Shown in pieces: positions 17,253-25,769 of a stretch of 56,380 nucleotides of DNA. A program made the translations under genes and the position numbers. The stretch is from W0P28-013 sp963658575 (GTDB taxonomy: Bacteria; Bacteroidota; Bacteroidia; Bacteroidales; Paludibacteraceae): positions 1 to 56,380 of the forward strand of contig CAVKQB010000009.1 of the NCBI GenBank assembly GCA_963658575.1, in the 5' to 3' direction. How positions within the stretch are numbered: position 1 is the stretch's first letter; every line of letters begins with the position of its first letter. The notes under the pieces are model-generated. The model ran no database searches and was not told the origin of the DNA. It was given only the letters and a program-made list of their open reading frames with translations.

Positions 17253-18829
17253 TGCAGATATTGGTCGTAGTGGCGCAGCACTTCGAGCCCACGCACCACG
17301 ATGTCGTTTTCGCTGTTGGTTATTTTGTAGTAATCGCCGTCGGCGTACAGGTCGCGCGCTATCAAGGCTTTCATTATCAGGCAAATCCAATGTTTCGATT
17401 GCTCAAATTCCGCCTGATTCAGCGGCACGTTGGCGCGCGCGCCGTTTTCGGTGAGTTGGTGCAAAAGTGCGTCGTCTATCTCAAATTTTTGGTCGAACGT
17501 GTCGAAATCGGCGTAGCGTTTCAGCAGTGTTTGGCGGTTTTGCTCCACATATTCCAACACGGTTTTGTTCAGCGCGCCTTTGGCCACGATGTTGCGGTAG
17601 TAGTCGGTGGTGCGTGTGGTGTCGAGCGGCACGAAGATGTCGGGCATGATGCCGCCGCCGCCATACACCGTGCGCCCGAGTTGCAGCGTTTTGTATTGCA
17701 GCGAATCGGGAAAATCGATGCTGTCGGCCGATTGAAATTCGCCGTGTTGATAGCGTTTCTCCAATTCGTGCTGATACGCTTCCACGCCGTCGCCGTAGGG
17801 TTTCTGTATGTTGCGCCCGCTCGGAGTGTAGTAGCGCGCCACGGTCAGCCTTATCAGCGAGCCGTCGATGAGGTTTACGGGCGATTGCACCAACCCTTTG
17901 CCGAATGTGCGCCGCCCCACGACGATGGCGCGGTCCCAATCCTGCAACGCACCAGCCACAATTTCGCTGGCCGAAGCCGAATACTCGTCAACCAGCACTA
18001 CCACGTTCATCTCTTCGTATGCGCCGCGGCTCGTGGCACGTGCAATGGTGCGCGGATAGTTGCGCCCTTGCGTGTAAACAATCATTCGTCCGTTGGCCAA
18101 AAATTCGTCGGCTAGTTCAATGGCTGCGCGTAGCAGTCCGCCGCCATTGCCCTGCAGGTCGAGCAGCAGTTGTGTCATGCCTTGCTGGTGCAGTTGTTGC
18201 ATCGCTTTGCTAAACTCTTGAAGCGTGGTGGCCGAAAAACTGTTCAGTTTCACATAGCCGACGTGCGGCGCAATCATGTAGGCGGCATCGAGCGAGTGAA
18301 TCGGTATCTTGCCGCGTCTCACGGTAAAATCGATCGGCTTGGCCACGCTGGCACGTTTCACCACCAATTGCACGGTTGTGCCGGCCTTGCCGCGAATCAT
18401 CGACAGAATATCCGATTGGGCGGTTTTGTTGCCGGCGATGTTGCGCCCATCGACACTCAAAATGCGGTCGCCAGGCAGCATGCCCACTTTGTCGGCGGGG
18501 CAACCCGCTATGGTTTGTATCACCAGCAGCGTGTCGTTCAACATCTGAAATTGTATGCCGATGCCGTCGAAACTGCCATCGATTTGCGCGTTCATCTTTT
18601 CCACCTCTTTGGCGGGAACGTAGGCCGAGTGCGGGTCGAGTTCTTTGAGCATCGCCTCGATAGCCTGCTCCACCAACACGTCCGATTGCACCGTGTCCAC
18701 ATACAAATCGTTGATGAAATAGAGTGCTTGGTTCAGTTTTTTGAGTTGCATCAATGGTGTCGCATCGTAGGCCGCAACGGTCGTCGCCACCAGCCATACT
18801 CCAGTCAGAACGGCAAAAATTTTTCTCAT
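17249..18829 (-). CDS. S41 family C-terminal processing peptidase
   Basis: 526 residues. A signal peptide (MRKIFAVLTGVWLVATTVAA) exports it to the periplasm. A helical N-domain is followed by a PDZ domain (IDGSFDGIGIQF ... PGDRILSVDG) and the S41 catalytic core: VDEYSASASEIVAGAL contains the nucleophile Ser and RRTFGKGLVQ the catalytic Lys. A long C-terminal extension of about 120 residues is typical of Bacteroidales members. A paralogue lies at 40603. Start MRKIF is used because the -7 box lies just upstream. Confidence 0.9.
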   Translation of the reverse strand: MRKIFAVLTGVWLVATTVAAYDATPLMQLKKLNQALYFINDLYVDTVQSDVLVEQAIEAMLKELDPHSAYVPAKEVEKMNAQIDGSFDGIGIQFQMLNDTLLVIQTIAGCPADKVGMLPGDRILSVDGRNIAGNKTAQSDILSMIRGKAGTTVQLVVKRASVAKPIDFTVRRGKIPIHSLDAAYMIAPHVGYVKLNSFSATTLQEFSKAMQQLHQQGMTQLLLDLQGNGGGLLRAAIELADEFLANGRMIVYTQGRNYPRTIARATSRGAYEEMNVVVLVDEYSASASEIVAGALQDWDRAIVVGRRTFGKGLVQSPVNLIDGSLIRLTVARYYTPSGRNIQKPYGDGVEAYQHELEKRYQHGEFQSADSIDFPDSLQYKTLQLGRTVYGGGGIMPDIFVPLDTTRTTDYYRNIVAKGALNKTVLEYVEQNRQTLLKRYADFDTFDQKFEIDDALLHQLTENGARANVPLNQAEFEQSKHWICLIMKALIARDLYADGDYYKITNSENDIVVRGLEVLRHYDQYLQ

Positions 18830-18856
18830 AATCTCAAAATTTTCAAAATCGGAGGT

Positions 18857-18864
18857 CAAAATTA
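18857..18864 (-). promoter_or_regulatory. -7 box of the S41 protease operon
   Basis: Minus-strand TAATTTTG about 28 nt before the ATG; a TTTTG lies upstream at a longer than usual spacing (about 23 nt). Confidence 0.45.
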
Positions 18865-18918
18865 CTCATTTTCCTCCATTTTTCACCCAAAATATAGCCG
18901 TTTCGCAAAAAAAATCAC

Positions 18919-18926
18919 TAATTTTG
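18919..18926 (+). promoter_or_regulatory. -7 box of thiL
   Basis: TAATTTTG 32 nt before the thiL ATG; no clear TTG at the usual distance. Confidence 0.5.
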
Positions 18927-18957
18927 TGCCACAATTGATATAAACCACCATTCTGCG

Positions 18958-20016
18958 ATGAACAGCGAAACTACCGAAGCAACGCTCGAAACTTTGGGCG
19001 AATTTGGCCTGATAAAACACCTGACAAAAGCGATAACGCTGACCAACAAATCGAGCGTGAAGGGCGTTGGCGACGATGCCGCCGTACTCGATTTCGGCAC
19101 AAAACGCGCACTTGCCACCACCGACATCTTGCTCGAAGGCATTCATTTCGACCTCACCTATACGCCGCTCAAACACCTTGGCTACAAAGCCGCCATGGCC
19201 AATTTCTCCGACATCTGTGCCATGAACGGCCGCCCAACGCAACTGTTGGTCGCACTTGGCGTGTCGAACCGATTCGCGCTCGAACACATCGAAGAACTCT
19301 ACGCTGGCATCTACCTTGCGTGCGAGCAGTATGGCGTCGATGTGGTCGGCGGCGACACCTCGTCGTCGCTCACGGGGCTCACCATCGCCATCACCTGCCT
19401 GGGCGAAGCCGATGCCGACAAAATCGTCTATCGCAACGGTGCTAAACCCAATGACCTGATTTGCGTTACGGGCGACCTCGGCGCAGCCTACATGGGACTG
19501 CAACTCTTGGAGCGCGAAAAACGTGTGTTCGAAGGGCAAAATCTCGACGATTTCCAACCCGATTTCGCCGGCAAAGAGTACATTCTCGAGCGGCAACTCA
19601 AACCCGAAGCACGCAAAGATATCATCGAACTGCTGGCGAAAGAAAACATCGTGCCAACCGCCATGATGGACGTGTCGGACGGCCTCTCGTCCGAACTGCT
19701 CCATATCTGCACGCAGAGCGGCGTGGGCTGCCGTGTGTTCGAAGACAAACTGCCCATCGACTACGTTACCGCAACTATGGCTGCGGAGATGAACCTGAAC
19801 CTCACCACCGTCGCCATCAACGGCGGCGAAGACTACGAACTGCTTTTCACCGTGCCGCTCGCACTCTACGACCGCATAAAAACGCTCGACAACGTGCATG
19901 TCATCGGCCATGTGTGCGACAAAGCCGACGGCTGCGCACTCGTAACGCGCGACAAACAAGAAATCGCTTTGCAAGCCCGCGGCTGGACAGCGTTTGCACA
20001 AAACAATGAAAAATAA
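18958..20016 (+). CDS. thiL: Thiamine-monophosphate kinase
   Basis: 352 residues. Phosphorylates thiamine monophosphate to the diphosphate cofactor. PurM/ThiL-fold marks: VKGVGDDAAV (Mg/ATP binding), TTDILLEGIHF, GGDTSSS, TGDLGAAYMGL, MDVSDGLSSEL and NGGEDYELLFT. Length fits the family. No other thiamine genes are near. Confidence 0.94.
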   Translation: MNSETTEATLETLGEFGLIKHLTKAITLTNKSSVKGVGDDAAVLDFGTKRALATTDILLEGIHFDLTYTPLKHLGYKAAMANFSDICAMNGRPTQLLVALGVSNRFALEHIEELYAGIYLACEQYGVDVVGGDTSSSLTGLTIAITCLGEADADKIVYRNGAKPNDLICVTGDLGAAYMGLQLLEREKRVFEGQNLDDFQPDFAGKEYILERQLKPEARKDIIELLAKENIVPTAMMDVSDGLSSELLHICTQSGVGCRVFEDKLPIDYVTATMAAEMNLNLTTVAINGGEDYELLFTVPLALYDRIKTLDNVHVIGHVCDKADGCALVTRDKQEIALQARGWTAFAQNNEK

Positions 20017-20140
20017 TCTCTTAATTATCTAATTTTCAGTTATTTAATTACTTGAAATTTGTTTTCGCTTCACAGACTTTTAATGCATTAAACCGCTCAA
20101 TCCAATCTGAAATTTGAAATCTGAAATCTGAAATACAACT
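20017..20140 (+). repeat. AT-rich word repeats between thiL and rpiB
   Basis: First part has TAATTATCTAATTTTCAG-type words; the second (about 20103-20135) is a heptamer array of AAATCTG with four near-perfect units. It ends 6 nt before the rpiB ATG. Confidence 0.75.
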
Positions 20141-20608
20141 ATGAAACCTCTACACCAACTCTCCATCGGCATCGCTTCCGACCACGCAGGCTACGAACTG
20201 AAACTCAAAGTGAAAGCATGGCTCGAATCGAAAAATGCCAGCGTTTACGATTTCGGCACACACAGCACCGAAAGTTGCGACTATGCCGACTTTGCTCACC
20301 CATTGGCCAACGCCGTCGAAAACGGCGCATGCGACTACGGCGTAGCCATCTGCGGCAGCGGCAACGGCATCAACATGACCGTCAACAAACACCAAGGCAT
20401 ACGCTCCGCACTCTGCTGGAACGAAGAACTGGCCGCACTCGCACGCCAGCACAACAACGCCAACATCTTGGCACTTCCGGCGCGCTTCATCTCCGAAGAA
20501 TTGGCGCTCAAACTCGTCGAAATCTTCTTCACAACCGATTTCGAAGGCGGACGCCACGAACGCCGCATCGCCAAAATACCCGTCGTTGCACAAACCTGCG
20601 AAAAATAA
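20141..20608 (+). CDS. rpiB: Ribose-5-phosphate isomerase B
   Basis: 155 residues. Interconverts ribose-5-phosphate and ribulose-5-phosphate. Family marks: IGIASDHAGYELK, VYDFGTHS, AICGSGNGINMTVNKH with the catalytic Cys, and HNNANILALPARF. Follows thiL across a repeat tract. Confidence 0.95.
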   Translation: MKPLHQLSIGIASDHAGYELKLKVKAWLESKNASVYDFGTHSTESCDYADFAHPLANAVENGACDYGVAICGSGNGINMTVNKHQGIRSALCWNEELAALARQHNNANILALPARFISEELALKLVEIFFTTDFEGGRHERRIAKIPVVAQTCEK

Positions 20609-20629
20609 CCGTAAATTTTTCTGAAAAAA

Positions 20630-20660
20630 TTTGTCCGCTGCAAAAAAATAGTTACCTTTG
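20630..20660 (+). promoter_or_regulatory. rpsU promoter
   Basis: TTTG at 20630-20633, a 19-nt spacer and TACCTTTG at 20653-20660, 38 nt before the rpsU start. Confidence 0.75.
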
Positions 20661-20698
20661 CAGTCCAAAACAGAAAACAAAAACAACAACAATTTACA

Positions 20699-20890
20699 AT
20701 GATTATTGTACCAGTAAAAGAAGGCGACAACATCGAACGCGCCTTGAAAAAATTCAAACGCAAATTTGAAAAAACAGGCGTTGTCAAAGAACTCCGCCGC
20801 CGCCAACAATTCGAAAAACCTTCGGTTGTAAAGCGCGAAGAGAAGATGCACGCCATCTACGTGCAACACTTGCATCAGGCGGAAGAGTAA
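20699..20890 (+). CDS. rpsU: 30S ribosomal protein S21
   Basis: 63 residues, highly basic (FKRKFEKTGVVKELRRRQQFEKP as the RNA-binding core, shown in part: ELRRRQQFEKP). In Bacteroidota S21 has been implicated in anti-Shine-Dalgarno sequestration. First gene of the rpsU-xerC-hpf cluster. Confidence 0.95.
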   Translation: MIIVPVKEGDNIERALKKFKRKFEKTGVVKELRRRQQFEKPSVVKREEKMHAIYVQHLHQAEE

Positions 20891-20933
20891 TCTACCGCGC
20901 CGCCCTGCTGCAGAAGTCAGGAGCAAAATCGGC

Positions 20934-21821
20934 ATGATAGAACAGTTTCTGCAATACATTCAGTATGAGAAGAATTATTCTTCTTGTACTGTTTTGTCGT
21001 ACCGCAAAGATTTGGAAACTTTCGCGCAGTTCGTCGCCGAACGCCGCCTCGCACCAGACATCGCACACGCCGATACCGACACCGTGCGGCTGTGGCTCAT
21101 GCATCAGCGCGACGCACGCCGGTCGGCAACCACCATCAACCGCCGACTCTCGGCATTGCGCTCGTTCTACAAATTTTTGCTGCGGCAGGGCACCATCGCT
21201 GCCGACCCTACCGTGCGCATCGTCGCCGCCAAAACGCCCAAGAAAATCCCCGTTTTTTTTCGCGAAAAAGAGTTGAACGAACTCTTGGATATCTCGGAAA
21301 ATTTGTCTAACTTTGAGGCGTGCCGCAACGAAACCATCGTCGAAACATTCTACCAAACGGGCATCCGGCTCTCCGAACTGCTCAATATCAAGGACTCCGA
21401 CATCGATTTCGACCGCAATACGATACGCATTTTCGGCAAACGGCGCAAAGAACGGATAATCCCGTTCGGCAACGATTTGAAACAAAAAATTTGTCGCTAC
21501 ATGGCACTGCGCAACAACGAAATAGAACGCACTACACCCTATTTATATGTATTGCAATCGGGCAAACAGATGTACGCCAAAGCCGTCTACCGCATCGTAA
21601 CCGCAGCCATGGCGCAAGTCAGCACGCAGGAAAAACGCAGCCCGCACGTGCTTCGGCACACGTTCGCCACGACCATGCTCAACAACGGTGCCGACATAAA
21701 CGCCGTGAAAGAGTTGCTCGGTCACGCCAATTTGGCAGCCACGCAAATCTACACGCACACCACATTCGAACAATTGCAAAAAATCTACGCCCAAGCGCAC
21801 CCACGAGCGCATCTTAAGTGA
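20934..21821 (+). CDS. xerC: Tyrosine recombinase XerC/XerD type
   Basis: 295 residues. N-terminal SAM-like core-binding domain (about 1-85) and C-terminal catalytic domain. Catalytic residues seen: Arg in TGIRLSE, Lys in the RRKERIIPF turn, His-x-x-Arg in HVLRHTFA, His in LGHANLA and the nucleophile Tyr in QIYTH. Placement between rpsU and hpf is the conserved Bacteroidales location, so it is probably the chromosome-dimer resolvase rather than a mobile integrase. Confidence 0.92.
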   Translation: MIEQFLQYIQYEKNYSSCTVLSYRKDLETFAQFVAERRLAPDIAHADTDTVRLWLMHQRDARRSATTINRRLSALRSFYKFLLRQGTIAADPTVRIVAAKTPKKIPVFFREKELNELLDISENLSNFEACRNETIVETFYQTGIRLSELLNIKDSDIDFDRNTIRIFGKRRKERIIPFGNDLKQKICRYMALRNNEIERTTPYLYVLQSGKQMYAKAVYRIVTAAMAQVSTQEKRSPHVLRHTFATTMLNNGADINAVKELLGHANLAATQIYTHTTFEQLQKIYAQAHPRAHLK

Positions 21822-22276
21822 GGCGGCGAAGCGGCAATTTTAGAACAAAGATAATTAGTAGCAAGACACAAGTAGCAAGACACAAGTAGCAAGACAATTA
21901 GAACAAAGAACATAGAACAAAGAGCAAAGATTTTTTAATTATCTAATTATTTAATTTCCAATTATTTAATTAATTTCAGATTTCGGATTGTCGGTAATTG
22001 AAACGCCTTAATCTTCAAATTTTCAAATTTTCAAATCTTCAAATTTTTCTAGTAGCAAGACACAAGTAGCAAGTCGCAAGAAAAGGTGAGAGAACAAAGA
22101 ATATAGAACAAAGAGCAAAGATTTATTTATTGACAAATGATTTATTTATTGACAAATTGACAAATTTATTTGCACAATAATCAACTGATCAACCAATCAA
22201 CTGATCAACCAAAATTTTCAAATTCCCAAATCACCAAATCCACAGAAACTTAGAAACCCAATAAACACACATTACT
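21822..22276 (+). repeat. 455-nt gene-free composite repeat region between xerC and hpf
   Basis: No credible gene. Modules in order: AGTAGCAAGACACA words (21858-21893), GAACAAAGA words, TTAATTATTTAATTTCC words, a TTGTCGGTAA...GAAACGCCTTAAT core (about 21989-22013), TTCAAATT octamers, a second AGTAGCAAG tract (22051-22080), GAACAAAG again, TTTATTGACAAA words, CAATCAAC/TGATCAAC octamers (22172-22211) and CCAAATCA/AGAAAC words up to hpf. The stretch 21930-22080 recurs in diverged form at 55166-55286. Confidence 0.85.
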
Positions 22277-22570
22277 ATGGAAATCAGAATTCAATCCATC
22301 AACTTCGACGCAGCCGAACGCCTGCGCGCACACATCGAAAAACGCATCGCCAAACTCGAACGCTTGTGCGACGGCGTACCCGTGGCCGACATCGCCCTGA
22401 AAGTGGTGAAGCCCGAAACCGACAACAACAAAGACGCGCAAATACGTCTCAAAACCGACAATGGCGAATTTTTTGCCTCGAAAATCGCCGATTCGTTCGA
22501 ACAAGCCATCGACGAATGTGCCGAAGCCGTCGAAAAACAGATACTAAAAGCCAAAGAAAAAAGACGCTAA
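22277..22570 (+). CDS. hpf: Ribosome hibernation-promoting factor, short form
   Basis: 97 residues with the HPF/RaiA beta-alpha-beta-beta-beta-alpha layout and no C-terminal dimerisation domain. It begins MEIRIQSINFDAAERLRAHI and contains ALKVVKPE and DNGEFFASKIADSFEQAID. It binds the 30S decoding region in stationary phase. Ends at a hairpin and T run before the tRNA operon promoter. Confidence 0.92.
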   Translation: MEIRIQSINFDAAERLRAHIEKRIAKLERLCDGVPVADIALKVVKPETDNNKDAQIRLKTDNGEFFASKIADSFEQAIDECAEAVEKQILKAKEKRR

Positions 22571-22632
22571 ACGGCGTTTGTGCCACAATCCGACCGCAGC
22601 AAGTAGAGCCGAAAACTCCCTGCTGGCGGTCG

Positions 22633-22659
22633 AATTGGCGTGGCTGCGCAATTTTTTTT
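22633..22659 (+). terminator. Probable terminator after hpf
   Basis: AATTG(G)CG and CGCAATT flank a small loop, followed by eight T. A second, longer inverted repeat (CGACCG...CGGTCG, with CAGCA/TGCTG inside) lies just upstream. Confidence 0.65.
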
Positions 22660-22680
22660 ACCAAAAAAACGTAAAAAATT

Positions 22681-22710
22681 TTGCTGGACAAAAATAAATG
22701 TCTATCTTTG
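22681..22710 (+). promoter_or_regulatory. Promoter of the tRNA-tuf operon
   Basis: TTG at 22681-22683, 19-nt spacer, TATCTTTG at 22703-22710, 48 nt before the first tRNA. Confidence 0.75.
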
Positions 22711-22757
22711 CAAGCCGTTTTTAGCCACCGTGTGCAATACTGTGGCTTGCGCGACTC

Positions 22758-22831
22758 GCCTCTTTAGCTCAGCTGGCCAGAGCACGTGATTTGTAATCTC
22801 GGGGTCGTTGGTTCGAATCCGACAAGAGGCT
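22758..22831 (+). tRNA. tRNA-Thr (anticodon TGT)
   Basis: Acceptor arms GCCTCTT and AAGAGGC pair over 7 bp; D arm AGCTC...GAGC, anticodon loop TTTGTAA giving TGT, T loop GGTTCGAATCC. 3' CCA not encoded. First of four tRNAs before tuf. Confidence 0.9.
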
Positions 22832-22857
22832 CAAAAAGTTCTTTGAACAGATGGTTT

Positions 22858-22939
22858 GGGTAGTTTCCAGAGTGGCCAAATGGGGCAGACTGTAAATCTG
22901 CTGCGTCTCGCTTCGGTGGTTCGAATCCATCACTACCCA
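22858..22939 (+). tRNA. tRNA-Tyr (anticodon GTA)
   Basis: Acceptor arms GGGTAGT and ACTACCC; anticodon loop CTGTAAA; the extended variable arm (GCGTCTCGCTTC region) is expected for bacterial tRNA-Tyr. 82 nt. Confidence 0.92.
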
Positions 22940-22948
22940 CACTTTTTT

Positions 22949-23021
22949 GCGGAAATAGCTCAGTCGATAGAGCACTAGCCTTCCAAGCTGGGGGTCGCGG
23001 GTTTGAGTCCCGTTTTCCGCT
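22949..23021 (+). tRNA. tRNA-Gly (anticodon TCC)
   Basis: Acceptor arms GCGGAAA and TTTCCGC; anticodon loop CTTCCAA; T arm CGGGTTTGAGTCCCG. 73 nt. Confidence 0.92.
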
Positions 23022-23033
23022 CGAAAAACTCTT

Positions 23034-23105
<72 letters not shown>

Positions 23106-23152
23106 CTCATTTTTTAATGATGACATTAATTAACACTTTAACATTTTGAGTT

Positions 23153-24346
23153 ATGGCAAAAGAAAAATTTGAACGTACCAAACCGCATGTAAACATTGGT
23201 ACAATTGGTCACGTCGACCATGGCAAAACGACCCTGACTGCCGCTATTTCGAAAGTGCTCCACGAGCGCGGCTTCGGCAGCGAAGAGGTGAAATCGTTCG
23301 ACCAAATCGACAATGCACCAGAAGAAAAAGAGCGCGGTATCACCATCAACACCGCTCACATCGAGTACGAAACGGCCAACCGCCACTACGCACACGTTGA
23401 CTGCCCAGGCCACGCCGACTATGTTAAAAACATGGTTACTGGTGCTGCCCAAATGGACGGTGCCATCTTGGTTGTAGCCGCTACCGACGGTCCGATGCCT
23501 CAAACCAACGAACACGTGCTGTTGGCTCGTCAGGTGAACGTTCCGCGTATCGTCGTTTTCTTGAACAAATGCGATATGGTCGACGACCCCGAAATGCTCG
23601 AACTCGTCGAAATGGAAGTACGCGAACTGCTCTCGAAATACGATTTCGACGGCGACAACACTCCTATCATTCGCGGCTCTGCTCTCGGCGCATTGAACGG
23701 CGTGAAAGAGTGGGAAGACAAAGTTATGGAACTGATGGACGCTGTCGACAGCTGGATTCAACTTCCTGTTCGCGACATCGACAAACCGTTCTTGATGCCT
23801 GTCGAAGACGTATTCTCGATCACAGGTCGTGGCACCGTTGCTACTGGCCGTATCGAAACTGGTGTCGTTAAAGTTGGCGACGAAATCCAAATCATCGGTC
23901 TCGGTGCCGAAGGCAAAAAATCGGTTGTTACTGGTGTCGAAATGTTCCGCAAACTGCTGGACGAAGGCGAGGCTGGCGATAACGTAGGTCTGCTGCTCCG
24001 TGGTATCGATAAAGACGAAATCAAACGTGGTATGATCATCGCACACCCGGGCACGGTTAAACCTCACTCCGAATTCAAGGCTTCGGTTTATATCCTGAAG
24101 AAAGAAGAGGGTGGCCGTCACACACCATTCCACAACCACTACCGTCCGCAATTCTACATCCGCACGTTGGACGTAACTGGCGAAATCACTCTGCCAGAAG
24201 GAACGGAAATGGTTATGCCGGGCGACAACTTGGAAATTTCGGTTAAACTGATTTATCCAGTAGCTTGCTCCGAAGGTCTTCGCTTCGCTATCCGCGAAGG
24301 CGGCCGCACGGTAGGTTCGGGTCAAATCACGAAACTGCTCGACTAA
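23153..24346 (+). CDS. tuf: Elongation factor Tu
   Basis: 397 residues. GTPase delivering aminoacyl-tRNA. G1 GHVDHGKTT, G3 DCPGHADY, G4 NKCD, followed by the two beta-barrel domains (FSITGRGTVATGRIETGVV begins domain 2). Co-transcribed with flanking tRNAs. Confidence 0.98.
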   Translation: MAKEKFERTKPHVNIGTIGHVDHGKTTLTAAISKVLHERGFGSEEVKSFDQIDNAPEEKERGITINTAHIEYETANRHYAHVDCPGHADYVKNMVTGAAQMDGAILVVAATDGPMPQTNEHVLLARQVNVPRIVVFLNKCDMVDDPEMLELVEMEVRELLSKYDFDGDNTPIIRGSALGALNGVKEWEDKVMELMDAVDSWIQLPVRDIDKPFLMPVEDVFSITGRGTVATGRIETGVVKVGDEIQIIGLGAEGKKSVVTGVEMFRKLLDEGEAGDNVGLLLRGIDKDEIKRGMIIAHPGTVKPHSEFKASVYILKKEEGGRHTPFHNHYRPQFYIRTLDVTGEITLPEGTEMVMPGDNLEISVKLIYPVACSEGLRFAIREGGRTVGSGQITKLLD

Positions 24347-24362
24347 TAATCGGTTGTAAAAC

Positions 24363-24395
24363 GCAGGGCGGAGCGGCTTGTCTGGTCTGCCCTGC
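24363..24395 (+). other. Hairpin between tuf and tRNA-Trp
   Basis: GCAGGGC (24363-24369) and GCCCTGC (24389-24395), perfect 7-bp arms with further GTTG/CAAC pairing outside. No T run follows; it may be an RNA-processing or attenuation structure that frees the tRNA. Confidence 0.5.
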
Positions 24396-24400
24396 AACCT

Positions 24401-24473
24401 ACGGAAGTAGCTCAGTTGGTAGAGCACTGGTCTCCAAAACCAGGTGTCGGGAGTTCGAGCCTCTCCTTCCGTG
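24401..24473 (+). tRNA. tRNA-Trp (anticodon CCA)
   Basis: Acceptor arms ACGGAAG and CTTCCGT; anticodon stem CTGGT/ACCAG with loop CTCCAAA; T arm GGGAGTTCGAGCCTCTC. Its charging level is what the Trp leader at 8692 would sense. Embedded between tuf and secE as usual in Bacteroidales. Confidence 0.93.
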
Positions 24474-24494
24474 CAAAAATCTATTTGCTGAAAC

Positions 24495-24686
24495 ATGAAA
24501 CTCATCAATTATTTCAAAGAGTCCTATCAGGAACTTGTCCACAAGACCTCGTGGCCTACGCGGCAAGAACTGACCAACAGCGCAGTAGTTGTTCTAATTG
24601 CTTCCCTTGTTATTGCGCTCGTAGTTTGGGCGATGGACTTTTGTTTTGAGCATCTCATGACGTTCATTTACACCACGGTACTCTAA
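24495..24686 (+). CDS. secE: Preprotein translocase subunit SecE
   Basis: 63 residues, single transmembrane helix (about 30-55: VVVLIASLVIALVVWAMDF) after an amphipathic N-terminal segment with VHKTSWPTRQEL, the conserved cytosolic motif. Part of the SecYEG channel. Confidence 0.93.
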   Translation: MKLINYFKESYQELVHKTSWPTRQELTNSAVVVLIASLVIALVVWAMDFCFEHLMTFIYTTVL

Positions 24687-24701
24687 TTCGGGAGGTAGCA
24701 G

Positions 24702-25250
24702 ATGTCTGAGAATTTCAAATGGTATGTCCTGAAGGCTGTCAGCGGCAAGGAGAACAAAGTGAAAGAGTACGCCGAGGCGGAACTCCGCACGTCCGACTTG
24801 GGACAGACAGTCTCTCAGATCTTGATACCGATGGAAAAGGTGTATCAGGTGCGTAACGGGAAAAGAGTAGTCAAAGAACGCAGTTATCTGCCTGGCTACG
24901 TTTTGGTCGAGGCCAACATGACACGCGAAACGATGGGACGCTTGCGTAACATTCCGAACGTGCTCGGTTTCCTTGGCGAAACACCGGGCGGCTCGCCGAT
25001 GCCATTGCGTCCGTCGGAGGTAACGAGGATTCTCGGCTCCATCGACGACCAGCAGGCTAATGGCGAAGAGACAATCGCAGTGCCGTTTAGCGTAGGCGAA
25101 AACGTGAAAGTGATTGCAGGCCCGTTTGGCGGCTTCTCGGGCGTTATCGAAGAGGTGAACAACGAGAAGAAAAAACTCAAAGTAATGGTGAAAATTTTCG
25201 GGCGCAAGACACCGCTCGAACTCGGTTTCATGCAGGTGGAGAAAGAGTAA
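24702..25250 (+). CDS. nusG: Transcription termination/antitermination factor NusG
   Basis: 182 residues. NGN domain (WYVLKAVSGKENKVKEY; LPGYVLVEANM) then KOW domain (FSVGENVKVIAGPFGGFSG). Couples RNA polymerase with the ribosome and Rho. Confidence 0.96.
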   Translation: MSENFKWYVLKAVSGKENKVKEYAEAELRTSDLGQTVSQILIPMEKVYQVRNGKRVVKERSYLPGYVLVEANMTRETMGRLRNIPNVLGFLGETPGGSPMPLRPSEVTRILGSIDDQQANGEETIAVPFSVGENVKVIAGPFGGFSGVIEEVNNEKKKLKVMVKIFGRKTPLELGFMQVEKE

Positions 25251-25279
25251 CGAGCGAGGTTACGCGCGTAAGTTGCTCG
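25251..25279 (+). promoter_or_regulatory. Inverted repeat in the nusG-rplK gap
   Basis: CGAGC (25251-25255) and GCTCG (25275-25279) enclose the perfect palindrome TTACGCGCGTAA (25260-25271). Position fits a leader structure of the rplKA unit, perhaps an L1 feedback site; this role is a guess. Confidence 0.4.
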
Positions 25280-25308
25280 AAATTCATTAACAACAAAATC
25301 TTAAAATT

Positions 25309-25749
25309 ATGGCTAAAGAAGTTGCTGGACTTATCAAATTGCAAATCAAAGGTGGTGCGGCTAATCCGTCGCCTCCGGTTGGTCCGGCGTTGGGCTCGAA
25401 AGGCATCAACATCATGGACTTTTGCAAGCAATTCAATGCCAGAACCCAAGACAAAGCGGGTAAAATCCTGCCTGTTGTTATCACGTATTACACAGACAAG
25501 TCGTTCACTTTTGTCGTAAAAACACCTCCAGTTGCTATCCAACTTTTGGAAGCATCGAAGGTAAAAGGCGGCTCGGCCGAGCCAAACCGCAAAAAGGTAG
25601 CGGAAATCACTTGGGATCAGGTGAAGACCATTGCCGAAGACAAAATGCCAGACTTGAACTGCTTCACGGTTGCATCGGCCATGCGCATGGTGGCCGGAAC
25701 GGCTCGTAGTATGGGTATTGCCGTCAAAGGCGAATTTCCCAATGTTTAA
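25309..25749 (+). CDS. rplK: 50S ribosomal protein L11
   Basis: 146 residues. Binds the GTPase-associated centre of 23S rRNA. Marks: LIKLQIKGGAANPSPPVGPALG, in part NPSPPVGPALG, and the C-terminal rRNA-binding SAMRMVAGTARSMGI. Confidence 0.97.
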   Translation: MAKEVAGLIKLQIKGGAANPSPPVGPALGSKGINIMDFCKQFNARTQDKAGKILPVVITYYTDKSFTFVVKTPPVAIQLLEASKVKGGSAEPNRKKVAEITWDQVKTIAEDKMPDLNCFTVASAMRMVAGTARSMGIAVKGEFPNV

Positions 25750-25769
25750 CATTAAACTTCAATTCAGAA

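Noticed and set aside
20934..21821. Tyrosine recombinase as integrase of an integron or island
   Set aside because: It sits in the conserved rpsU-xerC-hpf cluster and has XerC/D size and motifs, so a housekeeping role is more likely; it is 30 kb from the cassette array.
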